NCBI RefSeq assembly: GCF_030149515.1
Contig: NZ_JASBRI010000020.1
Span: 62,001-126,000, forward strand
From: Maricaulis sp.
Lineage (GTDB): Bacteria; Pseudomonadota; Alphaproteobacteria; Caulobacterales; Maricaulaceae
DNA length: 64,000 nucleotides
Reading direction: 5' to 3'
In this document: positions 20,550 to 29,899 of the stretch, one piece after another
How positions within the stretch are numbered: position 1 is the stretch's first letter
Layout of the letters: every line of letters starts with the position of its first letter
The notes under the pieces: generated by a model
What the model was told of the DNA's origin: nothing
What the model saw: only the letters and a program-made list of their open reading frames with translations
The model's database searches: none
Program-made: the position numbers and the translations under genes

Positions 20550-23500
20550 CTAGCCTCGCGGCGCGATCACCACCCGGCCCGTCGTCGAACGTGCGAAGGT
20601 GTCGGCCCGGTACATGTCTTCCACCACCGCGCCCGGCAGGGTGTACCGGCCCGGCGTCACCGCGCGGACGACATAGGCCAGGCGTTCGGGCCGGCGGTTG
20701 CGCAGGTCGATGGCCGCGACGAAACGGTCGTCGCGCGCTTCCGCCACCCGCGGCGTATCGATCCGGCCCAGCCAGGAATAGATGCCGTCGCGGCCCGCCT
20801 CCTCCGGCCTTACCACCGCCTCGATCTCGAAGCCCGGCGGCAGCAGGTCCTCGACAATGGCGGGGATCAGGCGTTCCTCGCGCGGCGCCACGGTAAGATC
20901 GACGATCAGCCGGTCGCCCTGCACCAGGCTGTCCAGATCCACCGGCGAGCCGTCGAGCCGGCGCACGCGCTTCTGGATGACCAGGCCCTCGACCGCCATG
21001 CCCGGCGCCTCGACCGTCTCGCCGCGGGCGATCTGGGTGACCCAGACAGGATTGTCGCCGGCAATGCGGAACTCCGCCCCGTCCTCAAGCAGGGCCTCGT
21101 CCAGCTCGTAACGGTTTGCACCGGGGGCGGGCACATTGGCCGGCGCCTCGACGCGCATGTCCGCATCGCCGGAAAGCGCTTCGGCGGCCAGCAGGAGGAA
21201 GGCCTTCTCCTGGGTGTTCAGACGGGCCGGTTCGGGCAGGTCCTGCACAACCCGTTCGGCCAGGCGCACGACGCGGCCGGTCTCGCCCGCCTCGGCGGCC
21301 AGGGCGAGCACGCCGGCGAGGTCGCGGCGCGGCGACTGGTAGTAATTGCCCGGATTCTCGAAACCGAGCGCCGCCTCGGCGGCATCGAAGGCACTGACGG
21401 AGCGCGCACGGTCGCCGATCAGGTAGAGCGCCGCACCGATCTGGGCGAGGGCCAGCGGGCTGTCGATCGCCTCGAGACGCTGGTCGTGCATGTAGCGCAG
21501 GCGCGAGCGGTCGACCCGTCCGGCCCGGGCCAGCACGTAGAGCGCATAGGCCGCCGACCGGTCCGCCAGGCGTTCCGGCGTGTCGGTCTGGCCCCGCCAG
21601 CGATAGATTTCGGTGTCGTACCCCCCGGCCCGCCACATCTCGCCCGAGGCGATGTGTTCCAGCGCCCCGTAGGCGCGGTCCAGCGCCGCTTCGGGCACGG
21701 TGTAGCCGGCCTCGTGCGCCCGGGCGAGGAAATCGACGGCATAGGCGCCGATCCAGGGCCGCGCGCCGCGATCGCCGATACGCCACAAACCGATCACGCC
21801 GTCGCTGGCCTGGCGGTTGAGGATGGTTCCGATGGCCTCCTGCACGATGGCGCGGGAGCCGGGAATGGCCTCTTCGCCCACCTCGGCCGCAAGCGGACCG
21901 GCATAGACAAGCGGCAGCGCCCGGCTGGTGATCTGTTCGGTACAGCCATAGGGATAACGGCTCAGGGATTCCAGTAGCGCCGCCTCGTCCAGCGGGGTCG
22001 GCGAGAAGCTCACCGACACGGTCGAGGTTCCGGGCAGATAGGCCGCCAGCGCCTCGCTGGACAGGCGCCAGCTGTCACCGGGCATGACGCGGCCCCGGGT
22101 GACCTGCGAAGAGGCCAGCCAGGCCTGCCGCACCTCGATCGGATAGCTGCGGGACACCGCAAAGTCTCCCGGCCCCTCGACAGACAGGCCGGCCGCGCCG
22201 ATACCGGTATCCGTGCCCGACATCTCATAACGCCGGTCGATGCGCTGCCCGCTGGCCAGCTGCAGCGTGTCGCCGGCCGACATGGACACAGGGTCCCGTG
22301 CCGACAGCGTCGCCGAGTAGGTCCCTGCCGCTCCGTCGACATTGTCGATGGTCAGCGTGGCGGTGGAGATATCCCCTGGCGCCAGGAAGCGCGGCAGGAT
22401 GAGTTCGGCCGGCACATCGTCGCGTACGGTCAGCGGCCGGGCCGCCTGCCCCACGGCCCGGCCCGTCCAGGCCACGGCCATCAGCCGGAGCTCGCCGTTG
22501 AAGTCGGGCACGTCGAACGTCACCGTTGCGCGGCCATTGCGGCCCACCTCGACCGGGCCGGAGAACAGGGCGACCGTCCGGGTCGGCACCACTGTGAGCC
22601 CCGCCCCGCCGATCTGGTCGCCGCCCTGGCGTACCGGCGCTGCGGCCCCCTGGTTGGGATCGAGCAGGCGTCCGTAATCGTCGTACAGATCGACATCCAG
22701 TGCCGCCTTGCCGAAATACCAGTTCTGCGGATCGGGCGAGGCGAAACGCGTCAGGGCGAGAATGCCTTCGTCGACGGCCGCCACCGAGACATAGGCGCCG
22801 GAGCGGACCGGTCCGTCGATCTGGAGTTCCAGGGATACGGTCTGGCGCGGATGGATCCGTTCCGGCGCATTGAAATCAATGGTCAGCGTGCGCTCCGCCG
22901 TGTCCACGGGCAGGTGTGCGACGCCGACGGCCCGGCGCGGCGCCGGCCGGTCAACGGGATGGCGCGGCGTGTAGACGGTGACCATGGCATAGGCGCCCGC
23001 TCCCCAGTCCTCGGTCACGCGGAAGGAGAGTTCGGCCCCGCCCTCCGGCACGCTGACGGTCCGGGTTTCCAGAACCCGGTCACTGGCAATCACCACTTCA
23101 GCCTCGCCCGGATAGGGCGGCAGGATGGCAAGGGTCGCACTGTCGCCCACAGCGACCGGCGCGTCGGGAACCGACACGGTAACGCGGTCCGGTGCCGTCT
23201 CGCCGCTTTCCGCCGATCCGCCCCAGCCGACATAGAAGGCCGAACTGGCCGACATGCCGCTCGCCGCATGCTCGACGATCAGATGATAGCGGCCCCAGTC
23301 CAGGGCGCGCAGCGGCAGGGTTTGCGGACCCTCGCCCGACAATTCCATCACCCCGTCTTCGATGGGCACGACATGGCGCGTGCGGCGCCATTGCCAGCTT
23401 CCGCCATCGGCGCGGTACCAGTCATAATCCCAGTCGATGCGGACCAGGCGCCAGCTGACCTCGGCGGCAACGGGCATTCCCCCGGCATCCACGGCAACCA

Positions 23501-25415
23501 GGTCGAAGGCGCTTTCGCGATTGCGCTGGGCGCGGCCGTCGAATTGCGGCCTCAGACCCAGATAGAGGTCGGCGGGACGGTAGGGAATACGCACATCGTC
23601 GGCGACCGCCCGGCCGCCCGGCTCGATGGCGGAAATGACAGCCCGGATACGCAATGGCCGGGTGGCGTCCTCGCCATAGCCCCCGGCGTCGACGATCTGC
23701 ACGGCCCGCCCGGCCCCGTCGGCGACGGTGTCAGGCAGATCCATGGAACGTTCGCGGAAGCTCTGATCGTGGCGGCCGAAATCGAACCCGCCATAGGCCT
23801 CGAACGGGCCGGGATCGGTTTCGATGCGCAGCCGGCCCTCGACCGGCAGGCCGGCGCCCGGCGCGCCATAGAGGAAGCGCACATTCGCCTCGATCTCCCG
23901 CGTGCCGCCCTGCCGGATAGGCGTTTCGTCGTCGGTTTCCAGATCGAGCGCCACGCGTTGCGGCACGAAATCCTCGACGGAGAAACGGGTGGAGGCGACG
24001 ACGCCATACCCGTCCATCTCTGCCACGATACGCCATTCGCCCCGTGCGGCGGCACGCGGCAGGCTGTAGTCCCAGAACACGGTACCGGCCCGGGGCGCCG
24101 CCTCGTAGCGCGCATTCGCCGCCTCGATCCCGTTGGGGCCGTAGACGGTCAGCGTGACCGGCCGGTCGGAGATCGCCACGGCCTCCACATCGCGCACCAT
24201 GGCGCCGGCATGAACCGTTTCGCCGGGGCGGTAGATGCCCCGGTCCAGCCAGAGGAAACCGTCCGCTCCGTCCGGACGCTGGCGGCCACCGGTATTCTGG
24301 CCGGAGAGGTCGACCGGATTGCGCTGGAAATCGAGGACCGCGAAATCATTGTCCGGGCCGTAGGCGGTGAGCAGGCGCGGTGCCATCGCCCCCTCGCCAC
24401 GCGTCAGCGGTGCCGCGAAACGGGCATGGCCGTTGGCGTCGCTCGTGGCCGTACCGAGAACCTCGTTGGACCGCGCAATCAGTTCCACCCGCACGCCCGG
24501 AACCGGCTCGGCCGTTTGCAGGGATCGCACAGTAAAATCGACGCCATCGCTGCCGCGATAGGCCGTCAGGGCCAGATCCGTGATCACCAGCCAGCGCGTT
24601 GCCCTTGCCGGAGAGCGGTACTCGTCGCCGGCCTCGGCGGCATCGGTGAGGGAAATGTAGTAGGCGCCGGGCGAAAGCGTGCCGATGGCCTCGGCGATGG
24701 GGAAGACGGTGGTGACCGGCGTGTTCAGCGCGCCGGCCGTATCCATCTCGCCATTCCAGATGCGTTCGCCGACCTCGAAGGGGCGTTCATCCTCCGGCGT
24801 CCAGTTGTACTCACCCTCGGCGCCGTTATAGCCCGCCGTGATGGAGCGGAAGGCCAGCGCCCGGTCCGTGATCCGCCAGAGCTCGACCTCTACGCTGTCG
24901 ACATTCACCGTCTCGATGGCCAGGCCGTCGGCATCGCGCCGTGGCAGGATTACACCGTCGCCCGCAATGCCCACATAGGCCGGACGGTCACCGAAATCGA
25001 CCTGCACTGTCTCATCCGCCGCCAGCCCCTCGCCACCGGCAGACGGCAGGCCTTCGCGCAGGGTCAGGACCTGACCTTCGCCGAAACCCAGCCCGCCGAC
25101 GCACAGCGTCTGACCGGCCACCGAGAGCGCGACCGGCCTGTCCGGTTCGACGGCGATATAGGGCGTGTAGTCGGCGGCCGGATCGAGGGGCGCGGTGAAG
25201 ACCAGGCAGAGCCGCGGCGCATCGCCGTCGACATCGACCGTATAGCGCACGAAAACAAATTCCCCGGGGGTGTCAGGCGCAGCGCGAGGCGCATCGGCAG
25301 GCCGCGCTTCCAGGTCAGGCCCGGACGGCCCCTGCGGTCCCGTGGATTGATCCGTACAGGCAATGACCCCCGCGGCCAGGATCAGCGCCAGAATCCGGCT
25401 GCGCCAGTGCGACAT
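20550..25415 (-). CDS. Alpha-2-macroglobulin family lipoprotein
   Basis: 1621 aa; lipobox-like LAAGVIAC, thioester motif YPYGCTEQ, adjacent to pbpC. Confidence 0.95.
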   Translation of the reverse strand: MSHWRSRILALILAAGVIACTDQSTGPQGPSGPDLEARPADAPRAAPDTPGEFVFVRYTVDVDGDAPRLCLVFTAPLDPAADYTPYIAVEPDRPVALSVAGQTLCVGGLGFGEGQVLTLREGLPSAGGEGLAADETVQVDFGDRPAYVGIAGDGVILPRRDADGLAIETVNVDSVEVELWRITDRALAFRSITAGYNGAEGEYNWTPEDERPFEVGERIWNGEMDTAGALNTPVTTVFPIAEAIGTLSPGAYYISLTDAAEAGDEYRSPARATRWLVITDLALTAYRGSDGVDFTVRSLQTAEPVPGVRVELIARSNEVLGTATSDANGHARFAAPLTRGEGAMAPRLLTAYGPDNDFAVLDFQRNPVDLSGQNTGGRQRPDGADGFLWLDRGIYRPGETVHAGAMVRDVEAVAISDRPVTLTVYGPNGIEAANARYEAAPRAGTVFWDYSLPRAAARGEWRIVAEMDGYGVVASTRFSVEDFVPQRVALDLETDDETPIRQGGTREIEANVRFLYGAPGAGLPVEGRLRIETDPGPFEAYGGFDFGRHDQSFRERSMDLPDTVADGAGRAVQIVDAGGYGEDATRPLRIRAVISAIEPGGRAVADDVRIPYRPADLYLGLRPQFDGRAQRNRESAFDLVAVDAGGMPVAAEVSWRLVRIDWDYDWYRADGGSWQWRRTRHVVPIEDGVMELSGEGPQTLPLRALDWGRYHLIVEHAASGMSASSAFYVGWGGSAESGETAPDRVTVSVPDAPVAVGDSATLAILPPYPGEAEVVIASDRVLETRTVSVPEGGAELSFRVTEDWGAGAYAMVTVYTPRHPVDRPAPRRAVGVAHLPVDTAERTLTIDFNAPERIHPRQTVSLELQIDGPVRSGAYVSVAAVDEGILALTRFASPDPQNWYFGKAALDVDLYDDYGRLLDPNQGAAAPVRQGGDQIGGAGLTVVPTRTVALFSGPVEVGRNGRATVTFDVPDFNGELRLMAVAWTGRAVGQAARPLTVRDDVPAELILPRFLAPGDISTATLTIDNVDGAAGTYSATLSARDPVSMSAGDTLQLASGQRIDRRYEMSGTDTGIGAAGLSVEGPGDFAVSRSYPIEVRQAWLASSQVTRGRVMPGDSWRLSSEALAAYLPGTSTVSVSFSPTPLDEAALLESLSRYPYGCTEQITSRALPLVYAGPLAAEVGEEAIPGSRAIVQEAIGTILNRQASDGVIGLWRIGDRGARPWIGAYAVDFLARAHEAGYTVPEAALDRAYGALEHIASGEMWRAGGYDTEIYRWRGQTDTPERLADRSAAYALYVLARAGRVDRSRLRYMHDQRLEAIDSPLALAQIGAALYLIGDRARSVSAFDAAEAALGFENPGNYYQSPRRDLAGVLALAAEAGETGRVVRLAERVVQDLPEPARLNTQEKAFLLLAAEALSGDADMRVEAPANVPAPGANRYELDEALLEDGAEFRIAGDNPVWVTQIARGETVEAPGMAVEGLVIQKRVRRLDGSPVDLDSLVQGDRLIVDLTVAPREERLIPAIVEDLLPPGFEIEAVVRPEEAGRDGIYSWLGRIDTPRVAEARDDRFVAAIDLRNRRPERLAYVVRAVTPGRYTLPGAVVEDMYRADTFARSTTGRVVIAPRG

Positions 25416-25504
25416 GGCCGACTCTCCCCTTCCAGCCGCCCAACCATAAGACGTTGTTAACGAAATAGCACTGGAGAAATGGTCGCGGACGCGAATTTTT
25501 CGTG

Positions 25505-26209
25505 TCAGTCAACCGGAATGCCGCAGATCGCCGCGATGGTGCGCCACGGCAGGGCAGCAGAAGCCAGCCCCAGAGCGGCAATGGCCAGTCCGGCGCCGAT
25601 CCGGACCCGCGCTGTCCGCGCGGCCGACATCAGCGCGGACACGCCGAAAGCCGATGCCGTAACGGCGGGAAGCGTGCCCAGACCGAAGCCCAGCATGATC
25701 GATGCACCGGTCTCCGGCCGCCCGGACAACATGACATAGAACAAGGTGGCGTAGACCATCCCGCAGGGCAGGAAACCCCAGAGAAATCCCGCCGCCAGCG
25801 GGCTGGCGAGCGAGAGGCCGAAAGGTGCGCGGATCCAGCCGAGAATGCGATGTCCGAACCGGTCGAATCCCGCCAGCGACGGCGCCCAGCCCGCCACCGA
25901 CAGGCCTATATAGACCAGCATGGCCGCCCCCGCCCAGCGCAGGAGGAGGTGCGCCTCGGACCGGTCGAAGGCGAAATAGGCCTGCGACCCCAGCGCCGCC
26001 AGCAGGCTTCCAGCCAGAACATAGGCTGCCATCCGGCCCAGCTGGGCGAGCATCAGAGCCCGGGTACGCGCCACCGCCGTGTTCCCGCCGAGTGTGACCG
26101 ACAGGCTCGCCGCGATCCCGCCACACATGCCCACACAGTGCAGGCTGGAGGCGAAACCGGCCAGAAGACCGCCTGCTATACTCAGTTCCGACAGGCCGGC
26201 TGGCGCCAT
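25505..26209 (-). CDS. Sulfite exporter TauE/SafE family membrane protein (cbb3-cluster type)
   Basis: LLAGFASSLHCVGMCGGIAASL; multi-TM; next to the cco cluster. Confidence 0.85.
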   Translation of the reverse strand: MAPAGLSELSIAGGLLAGFASSLHCVGMCGGIAASLSVTLGGNTAVARTRALMLAQLGRMAAYVLAGSLLAALGSQAYFAFDRSEAHLLLRWAGAAMLVYIGLSVAGWAPSLAGFDRFGHRILGWIRAPFGLSLASPLAAGFLWGFLPCGMVYATLFYVMLSGRPETGASIMLGFGLGTLPAVTASAFGVSALMSAARTARVRIGAGLAIAALGLASAALPWRTIAAICGIPVD

Positions 26210-26323
26210 TGCCGCTTCTCCTCAAAACCCGTGCTTGCCCTGTGCAAATCCACAAATAAAGTGTGGCGTAACGCCGCAAACCAGCCAAAACTGACTGGCG
26301 ACGCATAGCCCCGGGAGGACATC

Positions 26324-27091
26324 ATGGTTCAACTCAAACAGGTCCGCCGCGATGCCCCCTGGAGCTGGCTCAAGGCCGGCTGGGCCGATCTGGTGCGCGC
26401 GCCCCGCGTGGCGCTGGGCTACGGCCTGGTCTTCGTCGGCCTCGGCGTGCTCGTCGTCGCCGGCCTGCATGCCGTCGGCATGACCGCGGCCGTCCCGGTC
26501 CTGCTGAGCGGTTTCGCCCTGATCGCCCCGGCCCTGGCCATCGGCATCTATCAGGTGTCCAGGGCCTTCGAGCGAGGCGAGACGCCCCGCTTCCGGGTTG
26601 TCGTTTCGCGCTTCCCCTCGCGCCTCTCGCAGATCGGATTCCTGAGCCTGTTGCTGGTCATGCTGCTGCTCATCTGGGTGCGGATCGCGCAATTCCTGCT
26701 GGCGGCCATCGCACCGGATACGCCTTTGACACCGGGGCCCTTTCTGGAATTCGCCCTGACCGATCCGGGCGGGCTGACGCTGGTCGTGCTCGGTACGCTG
26801 GTCGGCGCGGTTCTGGCCGGGACGGCCTTTGCGATGTCGGCGCTGTCCTTTCCCATGCTGGTCGATCAGGACGTGGATGCGGTGACAGCGCTGGTGGCGA
26901 GTTTCAAGGCGGTGATCGCCCAGCCCTTCGTGATGCTGACCTGGGCCTGGCTGATCGCCTTCATGGTGGCGCTGGGATCGGTCTTCTTCCTGGTGGGACT
27001 GGCCGTCACTTTCCCCTGGATCGCCCTGGCGACCTGGCATGCCTACCGCGATTTCGCCCCGTCGCCGGAACCTTCGGCCGTCTCGGCCTGA
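26324..27091 (+). CDS. DUF2189 domain-containing membrane protein
   Basis: PWSWLKAGWADLVRAPRVALGYGLVFVGLG..., ALSFPMLVDQDVDAVTAL, TWHAYRDF. Confidence 0.85.
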   Translation: MVQLKQVRRDAPWSWLKAGWADLVRAPRVALGYGLVFVGLGVLVVAGLHAVGMTAAVPVLLSGFALIAPALAIGIYQVSRAFERGETPRFRVVVSRFPSRLSQIGFLSLLLVMLLLIWVRIAQFLLAAIAPDTPLTPGPFLEFALTDPGGLTLVVLGTLVGAVLAGTAFAMSALSFPMLVDQDVDAVTALVASFKAVIAQPFVMLTWAWLIAFMVALGSVFFLVGLAVTFPWIALATWHAYRDFAPSPEPSAVSA

Positions 27092-27258
27092 TCGCGTTCT
27101 TCCTTTGAAAGCAGGGGCTTGTCGTCGTCGATCAGAATGCGGTGCGCAGCTCCGTCCAGATCGTCGAACTGGCCGGATTTCAGGCTCCACATAAAGGCCA
27201 GAAGTCCCAGACCGCCCATGGCGATGGCAACGGGTATGAGCCAGATCAGGACCGACAT
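27043..27258 (-). CDS. ccoS: cbb3 oxidase maturation protein CcoS
   Basis: 71 aa; LIWLIPVAIAMGGLGLLAFMWSLKSGQFDDLDGAAHRIL. Confidence 0.93.
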   Translation of the reverse strand: MSVLIWLIPVAIAMGGLGLLAFMWSLKSGQFDDLDGAAHRILIDDDKPLLSKEERDQAETAEGSGDGAKSR

Positions 27259-29441
27259 CGGCGCGCAAGCCTCAAAGCATTGAGTGTCACCAGGACCGAG
27301 GACGCCGACATGGCGATAGCGGCGATCAGCGGCGTGACAAAGCCGGCCACCGCAAGCGGCACGGCGATCATGTTGTAAACCGCTGCCAGGGCAAAGTTTT
27401 CCAGAACGCGCCGCCTGGCCCCGCGCGACACGTCGAGGGCCATGATCGCCGAGTTCAGCCGGTCGCCCTGCAGCACGAAGTCGGCCGCAGCCTGGGAGAT
27501 TTCCGCCGCCGATGCCAGCGAAACGGAGACGTCCGCGGCGGCCAGGGCGGGGGCGTCATTGATGCCGTCACCGATCATGGCAACGCGGCGCCCCTCGTCT
27601 TTCAGGGCCTTCAGGCGGGCGATCTTGTCCTGGGGTTTCAGTTCGGCCTGCCAGGCATCGATCCCCAATTCCTGCGCAATCGCGGCCACGGGACCCGCAC
27701 GATCCCCCGACAGGAGTACAATCGCCATGCCCCGGGCCTGAAATTGCGAGACGGTCGAAACCGCATCGGACCGCAACCGGTCCATGAAGCGAAAGCGCAC
27801 CGGTTCGCCCCCGTCACGGCACAGCCAGGCCTCCGTATGGGGGTCGCCGGGCGTATCGATCCCGATCCAGCGCGCCGAGCCGAGGCGGACCCTCACCCCG
27901 TCCTCGAACGCTTCGATTCCGCCGCCGGAAATCTCGCGGGCATCGGCCGCTGCGTGACCCATCCCTGCAGCATCTGCGACGGCGCGGGAAAGCGGGTGAC
28001 GGCTGGTCCGGGCGAGACGGGCGGCGGTCTCGAATTCCGCGTCGGGAATGTCCCCGCGGTTGATCAGGCGCGGACGGCCTTCGGTGAGTGTTCCGGTCTT
28101 GTCGAAGACGACGGTGTCGATGCCCGCCAGACGCTCCATGGCGTCGCCGGATTTTACCAGCACACCTTCGCGATAGAGCCGGCCCGAGGCGACGACCTGG
28201 ACCGCCGGGACCGCCAGGCCCAGGGCGCAGGGACAGGTGATGATCAGAACGGCAATGGCATTGATGATCGCCATGCGCGGGTCCCCTGCCACGACCAGCC
28301 AGCCCACCAGGGTCAGCGCGGCCAGGGAATGCACAACGGGGACGTAGAGTTTCGCGGCGCGGTCGGCGAGGCGGACATAGCGCGAGCGGCTCTGTTCGCC
28401 GGCCTCGACCAGGCGGGTGATCTCGGCCAGCAGGGAATTGTCGCGGTCGGCGGTGGCTTCCAGCACCAGCTTGGCATCGAGATTGAGCATGCCCGAGAAG
28501 ATCTCGATGCCCGGACGGGCCTCGACCGGAGCCGTCTCGCCGGTGACCAGGGATCCGTCCAGCGCGCCCGTGCCCTCGCGGATAATGGCGTCGACCGGCA
28601 CACGGTCGCCGGCGGCGAGAACGAGCCGGTCGCCCGCCCTCACCTCCCGCGCCGGGATCGCCTCGATGCGGCCGTCGGGACGGATCCGGTTGGCGGTGGC
28701 CGCCTGCATCGCCGCCAGGCCCCGCGCCGCCTCGCCGGCCCTGGCGCGAAGGCGCATGTCCAGAAACCGTCCGATCAGGAGGAAGAAGAGCAGCATCACG
28801 GCGGCGTCGTAATAGGTGTCGCCATGGCCGATGAAGGTTTCCCAGACCGACAGGCCGCAGGCCAGCAGCACGGCCAGCGAGATCGGCACGTCCATGTTCA
28901 CATGGCCGTTGCGAAGTGCGGTGATGGCGGAACGGAAGAAGGGCTGGCCGGCATAGGCCGCCGCCGGAAGGACAATCAGGGCAGAGATGCGGTGCATCAG
29001 CGCCTGCATCGTTCCGGTCATCTCCATGCCGCCGGCCCAGACCGAGATCGAGAGCAGCATGACATTGGCCATGGCGAAGCCGGCCACGGCCATCGCGCGC
29101 AGCAGTTTGCGCTCCTCCTCCTTCTGCGGATCGGCATCGGTTTCCGGCTCGTAGGGCGTGGCCGGATAGCCGATGGCGCGCAGCTTGGCGACGTATTCGC
29201 CAGCCAGTGCGGGATCGCCGCGCCAGGACAGGGACAGCCGTCCGGTCGACAGGTTCAGCCGGGCATTCTCGACGCGCGGATCCTCGCGCAGACCCGACTC
29301 GATCCGGGCGATACAGCCCGCACACACCGCCCCGCGCACCAGCAGGTCGAGTCTGGACTGACCGTCCGCGAGGCGCACGAAAGCCTGCGGATCGACAGCA
29401 TTCGCGGTATCCGACAGATGAGCGGCATCTAGGGCAGCCAC
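27246..29441 (-). CDS. ccoI: Cu-type P-type ATPase CcoI/FixI
   Basis: HMA CAGCIARIESGL, CPCALGLAVPA, DKTGTLTEGRP, MIGDGINDAPAL. Confidence 0.93.
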   Translation of the reverse strand: MAALDAAHLSDTANAVDPQAFVRLADGQSRLDLLVRGAVCAGCIARIESGLREDPRVENARLNLSTGRLSLSWRGDPALAGEYVAKLRAIGYPATPYEPETDADPQKEEERKLLRAMAVAGFAMANVMLLSISVWAGGMEMTGTMQALMHRISALIVLPAAAYAGQPFFRSAITALRNGHVNMDVPISLAVLLACGLSVWETFIGHGDTYYDAAVMLLFFLLIGRFLDMRLRARAGEAARGLAAMQAATANRIRPDGRIEAIPAREVRAGDRLVLAAGDRVPVDAIIREGTGALDGSLVTGETAPVEARPGIEIFSGMLNLDAKLVLEATADRDNSLLAEITRLVEAGEQSRSRYVRLADRAAKLYVPVVHSLAALTLVGWLVVAGDPRMAIINAIAVLIITCPCALGLAVPAVQVVASGRLYREGVLVKSGDAMERLAGIDTVVFDKTGTLTEGRPRLINRGDIPDAEFETAARLARTSRHPLSRAVADAAGMGHAAADAREISGGGIEAFEDGVRVRLGSARWIGIDTPGDPHTEAWLCRDGGEPVRFRFMDRLRSDAVSTVSQFQARGMAIVLLSGDRAGPVAAIAQELGIDAWQAELKPQDKIARLKALKDEGRRVAMIGDGINDAPALAAADVSVSLASAAEISQAAADFVLQGDRLNSAIMALDVSRGARRRVLENFALAAVYNMIAVPLAVAGFVTPLIAAIAMSASSVLVTLNALRLARRCRS

Positions 29442-29899
29442 AGATCATGCTCCATCTCGAACGGCGCCTCGCCGTCATTGACCGCGTGGAGATGCCACTC
29501 GCCGGCCTCGGTGCAGGGCAGCGTGACCCGGTAGAGGCCGGCCCGCCGTTCCTCGAAGGCCAGCGGACAATCGCGCGACGTATCCGTCGGATGATTCATC
29601 GCGCCGGACAGGGACAGCCCGCTGACCGGGGTGCCGCCGGCGTCGCGCACTTCGACGAGGAGGTCTCCATCGACCACATTGACCCGGGCCGACCAGCCCA
29701 ACGCATCCTGGGCCCGGCGGCGGTCGAGAACATCGTTGTAGTTCAGCCCCTGGACGTAGGAACGCGGCACGTCCTCGCCGGGATGCGTGCGCATAGCCAG
29801 GGTGATGAAGGTGGCGTTCACGCCGATGGTCACCGTGAAGAAAGCCACGATCATCACGAGAACGTGCCAGCCTTTGACCGGGTTCAGGAAGCCCTTCAT
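29429..29899 (-). CDS. ccoH: FixH/CcoH family protein
   Basis: MKGFLNPVKGWHVLVMIVAFFTVTIGVNATFITLAMRTHPG...; the longer 29429..30472 ORF is antisense/out of frame upstream. Confidence 0.9.
   Translation of the reverse strand: MKGFLNPVKGWHVLVMIVAFFTVTIGVNATFITLAMRTHPGEDVPRSYVQGLNYNDVLDRRRAQDALGWSARVNVVDGDLLVEVRDAGGTPVSGLSLSGAMNHPTDTSRDCPLAFEERRAGLYRVTLPCTEAGEWHLHAVNDGEAPFEMEHDLWLP

Noticed and set aside
17796-21977. 1393-aa plus-strand ORF
   Set aside because: Antisense to asparaginase, pbpC and macroglobulin genes; spans several real genes and has low-information GC-frame composition. The same applies to 1256..3799 (5' part), 22851..25460, 33714..35162 part, 40345..43764, 45108..48002, 8245..10407 and 52170..54926.
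26235-26255. TTGCCCTGTGCAA as an FNR/FixK box near the TauE/SafE gene
   Set aside because: Spacing between TTG and CAA is 7, not the 8 expected for TTGAT-N4-ATCAA, and the inner bases do not match.
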